Source of the DNA: Oryzias latipes
Taxonomy: Eukaryota > Chordata > Actinopteri > Beloniformes > Adrianichthyidae
Length of the DNA stretch: 64,000 nt
Assembly (NCBI RefSeq): GCF_002234675.1
Contig: NC_019867.2
Location: 3,056,001 to 3,120,000, forward strand
Reading direction: 5' to 3'
This document shows, piece by piece, positions 23,001 to 30,800 of the stretch. Under the pieces are notes generated by a model. It ran no database searches and was not told the DNA's origin. It was given only the letters and a program-made list of their open reading frames with translations. Position numbers and translations under genes: made by a program. Position 1 is the stretch's first letter. Every line of letters begins with the position of its first letter.

Positions 23001-25873
23001 GAAGGATGCTCAAACTACACTCTGGCTGTTTCATTTCCTCATTCACTTATCACGCGAACAGCAATAACCGGGTTCCTCGCGCAGTGTGCTATATTTTGGG
23101 GGGGTTGAAAAATGAAAAATCCATAAGACATGCCTGCGTCTCACCTACTTCACCGTTACCTATCCTTACGTGTTGCATAAGTGCTTCCAACGACCTGTCG
23201 CCCACAGAATGCTTATAGAAAAAAAAAAGTATGAACAGTTTTTGCCCTTATAAGCGCGGTCTACGACCTTGATATATAGTGTGGGTCATCTGCGTGCCCC
23301 GTACAGGTGTGAGCAATTTTCGCCACCTTTTAGGGCCGTTGGGACTAAGGCTTTAGCCATGAGTGGTGCAGTGAACAGCACTGAGTCTGTGTGTTTGTGT
23401 GTTTATCAGAAATCATGAAGGGTTTCTGATAAGTGGTTTCTAATCCAGCCATCACGCCTTCAGAGTTACATGTGGGGGGGGGGATGATTACAGAAGGTGA
23501 AGAAGAAAACAGGCGATGTCAAGAACAACCCATCCATCCCCCACACACACTCATAGCTGTACCCGTTGATTTTTAAGCAAAAATTCCATCGAGGAGCTAA
23601 ATTTCTCTTCAAACAGACGTTGTTTCTAAATCAAACAGACAACAGTCTTCATTCTGACGTCAATTAGCGAAATAAAGTGGCAGTTTCAAAGTGATAAAAC
23701 AAAGCCTGCACCATGGTTACTCTCACACTGTCATGGGGGGGGGGGGGGGGGTCTGTGTCATTAACTGGGCCAATAACAAAGCCTTTAAAGCCTAATTGGT
23801 AATTGATAACTGAGGCAGAGGATGATGGGGGAACAGTAATGAATCTCATCTCCCGCCGGAGGAGCAGAGCGGCCAGCCAGCAGGAATCCCCCCCCCCTGA
23901 GGGTTTTAAGTGGAAAGGGCAGCAGTAATATATTGTGCTACCATTCTACATGGCTGCACACAATCAAAGCGGGACAATGGAGGAAGTGTATCACCAAAAT
24001 GTCTCTGTCCATGCATGCCGCTCTGTAAAACTGGATCAAAACAGGGTTGAAACCCAAATGTTCTCTCTGCAGTTTGATGTAGGAGGTCTGCAGCTCAGCT
24101 GTTTTTAATAGCAAAATGTTTGAATGTTTTCATTTTAAATCCCACAGTTTTGTCTAGAAAAGTATTATTAAAAATCTGAGGAGAAAAAAAAAAGCATTCT
24201 TGTGGGCTGCCCATTAGCCAGGCACTAATCCTCCACTCCTGCTGCGATACATGTTGGAATTCGTGTCTACCACCTCATCCCTGCATATCTGTGAAGGATC
24301 ATGAGGCATAGATGTTACTCCAAATCCAAAATGGGGGGGTTGTTTGTGATGTTCTTTTCTTTTGTCAACTCTTGAACCATTTCCTTCCTAGTAAATCGCT
24401 GCAGCTTTCTCCATGCAGTCTGCTGTGAGTCTGAGCCGGCAGACAAGTCTCACTCTGAGTGTGGAAACATTCAATTCCCTCACAAGTCTTCATTAAATGA
24501 TGTCCACTTTCAAAATATGTCAGGGAACAATAACAATAAAAAAAAAAAAAAAAATCAAGTACGTTTTACTGCCAATCCTTTTTTAACATGATATTTTAAA
24601 GACCCACCGGGAACGCTTTTAAAATAGATCAGAAGATGATCTTTGCAGAGTAAATAAAGAGACACAAAAGCAGATCCACCTCATCTGGTTACCTGTAGAA
24701 AGAAGAGATGCTGTGTGATGTCCTGCACCAGCTCCTCTTCTGCGTTTTCGGGGTAAAATTTGGCCAAAAAGTGAAAGACGATGGGTTCCTCCTTTGGCAC
24801 CTCCTGATCCAAAACCTGCAGAAGTGAAAACATGCCTGCCTGAACTATCGGTTTCTTACATCTGCAATGTTCCCCCGGCTTTAGTTTGACACCAAGCTCA
24901 CCTTCTTCTCCATCTTCAGCCAAGCCACAGTGTCCTTTACGCTGTAGCTTAGTCCGAAGAACCAGGTCTCCCTCAGGCCGAGGGTCCGGCACACCAGGTC
25001 AAACAGGTCTTTCCCCTTCCATTTAATCTGAAATACATTTGCGATGGTCGCTGACATTTTGCTCAAAATGCAGGATATAAATTGAAACAATAAGATTAAC
25101 AACCAAACAAATAATAACTCCTGTTTAACTGAAAATTCCCCATAACTTGTGGCACAAACTCCAAAACATAATCATTAATTAAGGAAAAAAATGCAGCTGG
25201 CACGATAAAGCGTGGAGAAATATGCCACAAAAACTATGGTTGAACACCATTTACTAAATCTGGTAGATGTAATTATAACCCAAGTTTAAAAATGATATGC
25301 CAGCAGCTAACATTACGCAGCTGTGTGTAATTACATTTAACCAAAAACTAACCTTTAAAGGTTTCGCTCTTACAAAAACAAAAAAGACTTGATTTCTAAG
25401 TAACCTTTGTATTTTTAAGACTCACAATACCACCAACCAAGGCAAATATATTGAAAAAAAGTAACAAATACAAAAATATATTTTAATATTAAATGTCTCC
25501 AAAAATGCTGCATTCAAAGACAGAAATCATTTCTGCATAAACCCAAAGGAAGTCCTCCTCCTTAGTCACTGTGCTCTGCCGCCATCTAGTGTCGAAAAGT
25601 GTAAACTACAGTTCCCATGAGGAAATTATGAGGGAAAAGTTTCCTCAGCCCAGACAGTTTTGTCCCAAAACCTCAATGGTTTTCTCGATGACTGTAAACG
25701 GTGCAGCTCGGTTTGTTTTGTGGGATTCCTGCAGGTAAACTGTAGTTTCCCAAACGTACCTCGCAGCTGAACTCCATGTCCGACTCCATGGTGCAGATCC
25801 TGACCCTGAAGGTCCGGGCTTGTTTCCTCAGCAGAGAGTTTAGTCCCATTCTCGCCGCTAACGCGCTGGCCAT
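2006..25873 (-). CDS. nf2: Merlin (neurofibromin 2), exons 1-6, 3' part off window
   Basis: Merlin is a FERM-domain linker between membrane proteins and cortical actin and an upstream regulator of Hippo signalling. Six minus-strand exons splice in frame: 25873-25760, 25027-24902, 24815-24693, 19130-19047, 2242-2174 and 2088-2006. Their lengths (114, 126, 123, 84, 69, 83 bp) match the human NF2 exon pattern as I know it. The 199 residues start [14 protein letters not shown] and include [60 protein letters not shown] and [20 protein letters not shown], which cover the F1 lobe and much of F2. The start has A at -3 and G at +4. All introns are GT-AG. Intron 5 is 85 bp and intron 4 is 16.8 kb. The remaining FERM, coiled-coil and C-terminal exons lie left of base 1. 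Fish have nf2a and nf2b, and I cannot say which this is. Ezrin/radixin/moesin are less likely because of the N-terminal extension before the FERM domain. Confidence 0.95.
2874..3372. mobile_element. Family X DNA element, copy C (one end)
   Basis: Starts CCTCAGTCCCAACTGCCCTTA, the inverted terminal motif of family X. Internally it resembles 52664-53196 (ACGCAGG then a tract ending near the TGCACTGCACA / TGCGCACTGCGCA motif, then CATGTGAT or CACGTGAT). The far end is not clear because a family R fragment follows at once. Confidence 0.55.
3373..3552 (-). repeat. Family R dispersed repeat fragment
   Basis: Contains the modules GTAAGCTAGC, CGCCCACAATTCAGAGATGA, CTGCAGAAACTATGTCTTAG and GGAGTGGGTCTTTTAA in the order seen (inverted) at 60960-61290 and, in plus orientation, at 62165-62480. 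An internally deleted copy in nf2 intron 4. Confidence 0.65.
5327..5528. mobile_element. Family W MITE (about 200 bp)
   Basis: Begins AACCCTTGTGCTATCCTA and ends TAGGATAGCACAAGGGTTAA, a terminal inverted repeat. The interior (AGTTGGGTCATCTAGACCC, TCCATGGATTACATGAAACC) recurs inverted at 45192-45387. It lies in nf2 intron 4. Confidence 0.75.
5746..6623. mobile_element. hAT-type non-autonomous element with 8-bp target duplication
   Basis: The element proper is 5754-6615 (862 bp). It begins CAGTGTTTTTCAACC and ends GGTTGAAAAACACTG, a perfect 15-bp inverted terminal repeat. CTCTAAGG flanks it on both sides (5746-5753 and 6616-6623), the 8-bp duplication typical of hAT transposition. Subterminal GTGTGCCG motifs repeat near both ends. 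No transposase ORF is present, so it would need an enzyme in trans. The intact duplication suggests a fairly young insertion in nf2 intron 4. Confidence 0.92.
6624..8012. other. nf2 intron 4 segment without recognised features
   Basis: AT-rich intronic DNA. The 6750-6880 stretch has weak resemblance to 52500-52640 (CTGGCAAAT followed by CTTTTCTG), which may be an old repeat. Nothing else recognised. Confidence 0.4.
8326..8392. repeat. CA-type microsatellite
   Basis: An imperfect run of (GCAC)n followed by (AC)n with a CCCCC interruption, inside the piggyBac-like element. Confidence 0.9.
8549..8834 (+). pseudogene. piggyBac (PGBD4-like) transposase N-terminal remnant
   Basis: Starts ATGAGCAGCAGAAGC and, after a frame break near 8600, continues through an acidic Asn/Ser/Asp stretch. 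It then reads [14 protein letters not shown] and [15 protein letters not shown], the familiar N-terminal block of piggyBac transposases just before the catalytic domain. The DDD catalytic region is missing: the remnant stops where the TCAAT tract and a LINE-like fragment begin. It encodes no functional enzyme. Confidence 0.85.
8836..9160. repeat. (TCAAT)n tract with LINE/SINE-like 3' end
   Basis: Eighteen perfect TCAAT units (8836-8925) pass into TTTTA units (to about 8950). After that comes the common fish motif TTGTATAGCCCAAATTCACA and a block containing AGTAGGGAAAAACTCC. This is the reverse-oriented 3' end of a widespread fish non-LTR retroelement, with the pentamer as its tail. The inserted copy runs to about 9160. 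Confidence 0.75.
9482..11330. other. nf2 intron 4 segment without recognised features
   Basis: AT-rich intronic DNA with poly-T runs (for example 10450-10467). No coding homology or clear repeat was seen. Confidence 0.4.
11345..11970. mobile_element. Family V MITE, copy 1
   Basis: The left end has CAGCCACTATGTGCATTTTG and the right end GTTCGTAGTGGCTTTGTG, an inverted repeat. ACACAGCCCTAA occurs just outside both ends (near 11333 and 11965), a likely target duplication whose exact length is ambiguous. Related copies lie at 15205-15560 and 38234-38775. It has no ORF with transposase features. Confidence 0.7.
12000..13620. other. nf2 intron 4, possible conserved non-coding block
   Basis: No gene was recognised. 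The 12640-13090 stretch has balanced composition and several homeodomain-like and NotI-type motifs (CTAATTATTA, GCGGCCGC), unlike the AT-rich flanks. It could be a regulatory element, but nothing in one sequence proves it. Confidence 0.35.
13621..14753. mobile_element. hAT-Charlie-type element with 8-bp target duplication
   Basis: The element is 13629-14745, with termini CAGGGGTCGGGAACC and GGTTCCCGACCCCTG. Repeated TATGGCTC / GGCTCGCG motifs next to each end are typical of the MER5/Charlie-like group. GTTTAGCT flanks both sides (13621-13628 and 14746-14753). Transposase is absent. A segment at about 14322-14663 looks like a separate LTR-like insertion. Confidence 0.92.
14322..14663 (+). repeat. 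Possible solo LTR inside the hAT element
   Basis: Begins TGTCGCGGACTG and ends GGGACACTACA, so it has TG...CA ends. A TATA-like stretch (GAATATAAAGTTGAGAG) is followed about 90 bp later by AATAAAGAACTTT, the order expected in an LTR. I could not find a matching short target duplication, so its boundaries and identity are uncertain. No internal retroelement genes accompany it. Confidence 0.4.
15205..15560. mobile_element. Family V MITE, partial copy 2
   Basis: Follows copy 1 closely: AAAGCCACTATGTACATTTTG, then GTGTTTCTTGCGTTC, GGCCGACG, CACAAATTTGTGGCTTTC and GCGGTACAGCC. It lacks the far terminal repeat, so it is truncated. Confidence 0.65.
15561..16480. other. nf2 intron 4 segment, unassigned
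   Basis: Holds a 98-codon open frame at 16179-16475 with a Lys-rich C-terminal half ([18 protein letters not shown]). I recognise no family and see no splice context, so I leave it as unassigned intronic sequence. It may be an old retrocopy or transposon fragment. Confidence 0.35.
16481..18860. mobile_element. Long palindromic fold-back element (2.4 kb)
   Basis: The outer ends are TGGAAGCGATTATGTAGCAT and its exact reverse complement. Left arm 16481-17381 and right arm 17728-18860 are near-identical inverted copies around a unique loop of about 345 bp. The AT-rich outer part of each arm is a tandem array of roughly 235-bp units built on AAATGCTTTTTCATTTTC: two units on the left, three on the right. 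The inner arm is GC-rich and carries TGACGTCA (16987-16994 and 18114-18121). TA dinucleotides flank both ends. No transposase was recognised. It fits a foldback-type DNA transposon of unknown superfamily. Confidence 0.85.
17383..17727. other. Unique loop of the palindromic element
   Basis: Single-copy spacer between the two inverted arms, with only a short open frame. It contains CATATGTTTTTAAATCC and AGGACCTGG-like stretches but no recognisable domain. Confidence 0.6.
18861..19046. other. nf2 intron 4, 5'-proximal end
   Basis: Unique intronic DNA from the fold-back element to the exon 4 donor (GTTAGT on the minus strand). Confidence 0.6.
19131..22085. other. nf2 intron 3, distal part
   Basis: Contains family R fragments at about 19285-19355 and 20140-20290 (CTGCAGAAAGC, AGATGGTCGGAGTGGGCTTTTAA). 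The rest has no gene. The 20620-20910 block is compositionally unlike the flanks and could be a conserved non-coding element. A run at 21230-21680 has a 137-codon open frame without recognisable homology. Confidence 0.4.
22086..23355. mobile_element. Family X DNA element, copy B (nearly full length)
   Basis: Opens TTTAGTCAACTGCAACCGTG and closes with GGGCCGTTGGGACTAAGG, a diverged inverted terminal repeat. Over about 1.1 kb it matches copy A at 1-1162 in the same orientation, except for a deletion of roughly 80 bp and drift in the distal third. It has no transposase and lies in nf2 intron 3. Confidence 0.72.
23356..24692. other. nf2 intron 3, proximal part
   Basis: Includes a poly-G run (about 23736-23750), poly-C and poly-A runs, and a family R fragment near 24595-24645. 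The 23640-23860 stretch (CAATTAGCG, CCTAATTGGTAATTGATAAC) is a candidate conserved non-coding element. Confidence 0.4.
25028..25759. other. nf2 intron 1
   Basis: 732-bp AT-rich intron between the first two coding exons. GT-AG ends are visible on the minus strand and nothing else was recognised. Confidence 0.7.
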
Positions 25874-26060
25874 AATGACGACTGATTAATTTTTTGGACG
25901 AACCAATCATTTAATGTCGCTCTGTTTTTCCTCCACACATACAGAGCGCACTACTATCACGGCATTTTGTAAGCTTCTGTCTGTCTGTGGCCCGGCAGAA
26001 CCGATACTGTTTACGTCACCGTTGGTGGTCACTGATGATGCATGTGGGACTTTTCAACTT
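25874..26060 (-). promoter_or_regulatory. nf2: Probable nf2 promoter/5' UTR
   Basis: Sequence upstream of the nf2 start is less AT-rich than the rest of the spacer. It contains a CRE-like TGACGTAA (plus-strand TTACGTCA at 26011-26018), about 138 bp before the ATG, and an ATTGG (inverse CCAAT) near 25905. No TATA box at a convincing distance. The start site is not determinable here. Confidence 0.45.
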
Positions 26061-27690
26061 TTACGATTACAAATGTAATAACAAAATGTGACTTTTCAGT
26101 CCCTTAGAAATGTTTTTATTTTTTTACAGTAACTTCCTCCCCATATGAAGAAAATGACGTTCTGATGGGGCTGCTAACGTTAGCTAAACTCAAAAAAAGT
26201 AAGTTAGCTAACAAAACGTAAACATTAAACCAAAACGAGGAGTGAAAGTTTGCAAAGAAAGTTCACATTAATTCTCTGTTAATGTTGGATACATTTATAA
26301 TTTTACTGTTACGGCAGCAAAAACAATAAATATAATACTTCCCTCTTTAACACAATGAAAGTTTTCAGTTTGGGAGTAAAACTAGAAGAACTAGCTAACA
26401 GAAGCTAACAAACTATCTCCCACACAAAATGCTGCGTTCACGTGTAGTTAATAATGTAGTAATAACCATGTACGTAATAGCTCAACCCCATATACTTTTT
26501 ATGCATTATTTATGATCTTTTTAGTTCCAAATTTTAACACTTTATCATTTAAAACTATTTGTTTACATGTGTAAATGTTGCACAGATAAAAGAGCACTTT
26601 TAAAAATGTGTTTTACTAGCGACCCACAAGCACAGTATTATCTAAGAATAATATCAGTATTCAATTTTTGGGTGTGATTATGCATTAAAATTTATTTATA
26701 TTCCAGTCAGGAAATATACAGTTGTTTATATAGGTTGCAAAATGTTTCTCAGGGTTATACTTAAACTTTTATTAAACTTTAATACCCAGAAATAGTTTGA
26801 CAGGAGAGAATTTAATTTATGAAATGATTACAAAGAAGCCAAATCAAATGATAGATTTAAAAACTTGTTTAAAATAAGCGGCAAATGTAATATAAAAAGT
26901 ACACAAATGTTTAGTAAAAGTACACACACATGGTAGATTGCAAAGGTCGTTTAAATTACACTGTTACCAAACAATCTGTATTATTTACTTTGTTATCAGT
27001 ACACTAAAATCCGTTATTAAATTACATGAAAGTATTACTTATGAGTCTTTTTATGTTAATTAAACCTTTGCAAAATTATAACAGAAAAAGGAATCAGATG
27101 ATTAATGCATATTTCTGGTCCCTTTTTTAATAATGTATTGTTGTACTTTAGCAACGTGTTTTATTCATTAAACTTCAGGCACTTTCTTCAAGTGACAGAA
27201 ACAAACCAACAAAACAAAAATCTTTGGCTGTTTTTATTTATTAATACTTTTGGATTTCACACCAATTCAAAGTTAAAATTATCTGCAAACTTGATTTTCT
27301 ATGTTTTTTTCTAACTTTGAATTTGGTTGTTTTTAAAATAAGTGCAGTAGAGTCGTTATCATTTCTTGGTTGATACCACAGTGTATTTATATAATATTAT
27401 GGTTAGTAAGAGTACTATTCATAGTAATTTTTTGGTAATTTGGCTGGTTTGCGTGTTCATTAAAATCGATGAGGTTTTAAGCTAATTACTTTTGTTTCCA
27501 AATAAGAATGTGTGCAGACATTTTACGCGTATGAATTTTAAACGTATTTGTAAATAAAAGGTAATATTGACTTTAAAATGATAGTTCTTGCAAGAAAGTA
27601 TTACTTGCTGGTAGACTTAAAACATCCTTTTTTTTAAAGTGCACATAGTAAAATAAAATGCGATTTGGCGACGCTTTCATAAATAACTGA
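26061..27690. other. nf2-fbxo21 divergent intergenic spacer
   Basis: AT-rich, low-complexity intergenic DNA between two genes transcribed away from each other. No gene or repeat was recognised. Confidence 0.55.
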
Positions 27691-27834
27691 AAGTTCCCAT
27701 GAATCTTGAAAGCAGCATTCTAATAACCACCAATCGGATTCCAGTACGCAGCACGGGGCCGGCTGTTAGCCCCACCCCCTGCGCCATAAGGAGGCGGTGC
27801 AAAGCCGATGAGGTAATCGGGGTAAACAGTAAAA
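27691..27834 (+). promoter_or_regulatory. fbxo21: fbxo21 proximal promoter/5' UTR
   Basis: A GC-richer block just before the start. CCAAT lies at 27730-27734 and a C-rich stretch (AGCCCCACCCCCTGCGCC) follows at about 27768-27785. An upstream ATG at 27699 opens a different frame that overlaps the real start. If it is inside the mRNA it would be an inhibitory uORF. Confidence 0.5.
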
Positions 27835-30800
27835 ATGGCGACGTCTGTCAGCCGAGAGGAGCAGCTCAACCTAAACGGGATCCTTCCCGAGCCCCAGACG
27901 AAAAAACTGACAGACCTTCCGACCGAGCTGCTCGAGTACATCCTGTGCTTTCCCGCCCTCAAGCACGTGGACGTCTGCAACGTTTCCTGTTGCTGCAAGC
28001 GGCTCCACGACGTTTGCCACGGAAGTGGGAAGGTCTGGGGCAACCAATACAAACTCAGGTGCTGCGATTTTATTTCCCCCCTGACATTGGCTCTTTACAA
28101 AGGAGCCCTAATATAAACCAGGCAGGACGTTCTTGCATTTAGTCATTCCACCTTAAGGGGTTTCGGTTGTTGGACCGCCTCTGCAGCTCGCTGACATTCT
28201 GCTGATGCACCAAATTTGTCGCTACGCGCAGAGCGGCGGACGTTTATTCTGCAGACAGACATGAACATCACATGTCAAATTGTCCTCTTCAAAATGCATC
28301 TTTTTGAGTATTTAAATGGTATCTCCCTCCCTGTAGCCTCGAGCTTTGGTTTGGTCCATGATCTGCAGAAATGTGCAGCTTCCTTGTTTCCAGCACATCT
28401 TTTTGCAAAAAAGGAAGGTTTGGAGATTTAAGAGTAAATTCTCTCCAAATGACCGTTTTTTTGTTTGGTTTTTGCTATTAAATAACAGGAATAAGTAAAA
28501 CTGGAAGCTTCATATATCACATAAAGTGGCCAAAACTATATTTTTTCATTAGTATTTATCCTCTAACGTTCTGAAAATGTTATACCTGGTCCATTGCCTT
28601 ATTTTACTAATTGCGTTGAACTGTGTTAATGCATATAGAACGAATGTAACTGTGAAAAAGAGCTTTTTAGATGACACGTAAATCTGGATATAGAAAAAAT
28701 ACAAATGCGTTATTTATACAAGACTGACTTTGTGGCATTTTTCTGATAATGGAGGACATGCATGAAGAAAATGAGGCTTAAAATTCTCAGTATTTTCAAA
28801 TGGTTGTGAATCAGGCAGCAGATGGAGCAGTTGGAAAAGGTGTGACTCCCTCTTTGCTCCGCTCCATTCTGATGCAGACGACTAGATCCGTGGACGTCTC
28901 TGTTTTCCTCGTCTGAGCTGGAATCTGGATCCGAACGGCTGGATAGCTCCGATGTTGATCTCCTGCCGCTCTGCAGAAACTATGTCCTGGGAAAATCACA
29001 CACGTTCTCCGATTTTCTAGGATTAAAGTTTGGAATTTTCAACAGGAATTTCAGAAAAGTTGTTTAAATAAGCTGTTATTTTAGAAAATATTAGTAAAAA
29101 AGAAACTCGTTCTGTGTAGTTGTGCGTGGTGGCAGACGGTGAAGGCCATCAAAGATTGTTTTGTTTTTTATGGTTTTGTGGGCTTAATACTGTTCATTTT
29201 CTTGAAACGAGCAAATACTAGATGTGCTTTTTAAACATATCTTTGCCTTTTCCATTAGATGGCCGAGGCTGCAGAAGTTTTACCGTCAGAATGAGAGCTG
29301 CGACTGGCTCCGAGAGTACAAAACACGCCACCGAGTCGGTATACAAATCCGAAGAACCGTGGAGTCCATCTCCAAGAGGTTCTTCACAGAAGTTGTAAGT
29401 AATGACAGATGTGCAGCATTGTGGGAAAACCGCATGACATTGTGAGCCGTGTGCACACGCAGCCGTGCGTCGGCCAGGTGCTGGGCGACAGCTTCGCGGA
29501 GATCGAGTCCCTCGGGATGCCGGGTCACTTCTGCGAAGACGAGCTCCTCTTCTTACTGAACTCCGACAAAAGGTGAGAGCGCGGCGGCTCTCGCGGTGCA
29601 CGTCTTCTTGCTCTGCTCTCTCCTAATGTGTGTTTTGTCTATTTGCCAGGAAAAACCTGACATTGAAATACTATGCAAAGAAAATTCTTTACTTCCTGCG
29701 GCAGCAGAACATCCTGAGGAGTCTGAAGAGCTTCCTGGAGCAGCCTGCAGAGCAGCAGTCAGCCCTAGAAGGTACAAGCCACGCTGTTCCCCTTTGAGTC
29801 GCTGGTCATTTTATTTACGTGTAATTATATTTGTGTAAAAAGGCAGTTTGTATTGCTAAAGGGGCAGAAAAATCATCTGGTTCCGTAAAAGAATTTTTTT
29901 TATGTTGATTTAAAGGTTGTTTTTATTTGTATAGAGGAACAGGACACCATTAAGAAGATATTCTTGTGTTCAGTTCCTCCTGCAGCTTTCAAGAAAAATA
30001 AATTTAAGCCGCATCGGACGGCCTGCAGGCCGACGCCCTCACTGGCTGCTACACCCCCCCCCCCCCCCCCCCCCACCCACCCACCCACCCCTTCAGCCTC
30101 TGCTGACTGGTCCAAATCCAAAAGTCAACTTTTGTATTTCCTTGGCAACGGGGTTCTATTTTTTTTAACCACTCCCACAATCCTAAAATGTATCCAGGAC
30201 ATTACGTGTCATTTCGTTTCATTTTCACAAGTTTCTGTTGAAAAAGGTGTGAGCAACACTTTTGTGATCTCGCCACGTTAAAAATCTACCAACCTTAAAA
30301 CTAGCATGTTTTTCCAAGTCGCTTCGCAGTGATGGCTGAGGAGTTGGGAGGTGATGGATAGAAATCTCTAGGAGGATTTGGATGTTGTTGCTGGTACTAA
30401 AGTTTTTTTTTAATTTTCTTTTATTGGCTATGTCCAAATTCCCACCCAACCTCTAACTACTAAAAAAAATGGATTTTAAGAGCAATTTGAACACCATGCT
30501 CACTTTTTTTTATGATGTCATCGATTTCACAACGTTAAAATCTAAATAATAGGAAAGTTTTGCCACGATTATTTATGAGTCCACTGTCTTCTGAAGATAA
30601 AAACATTGATGGTTTTAAAAAAAAAACCATTTAAATACATTGTTTGGGTAAAAATGGTTCAGAAGCAATGCATTGTGGTCTATATTTGCCGATCTAGTGA
30701 GCATTGGTGCACGCTGGTTTTTTCCGCACAGATTTCTGGAATATTTCTGGGTCACTCGATTTGGGAATTGTAGATCGGATAACACAACAAAATGGTGAAC

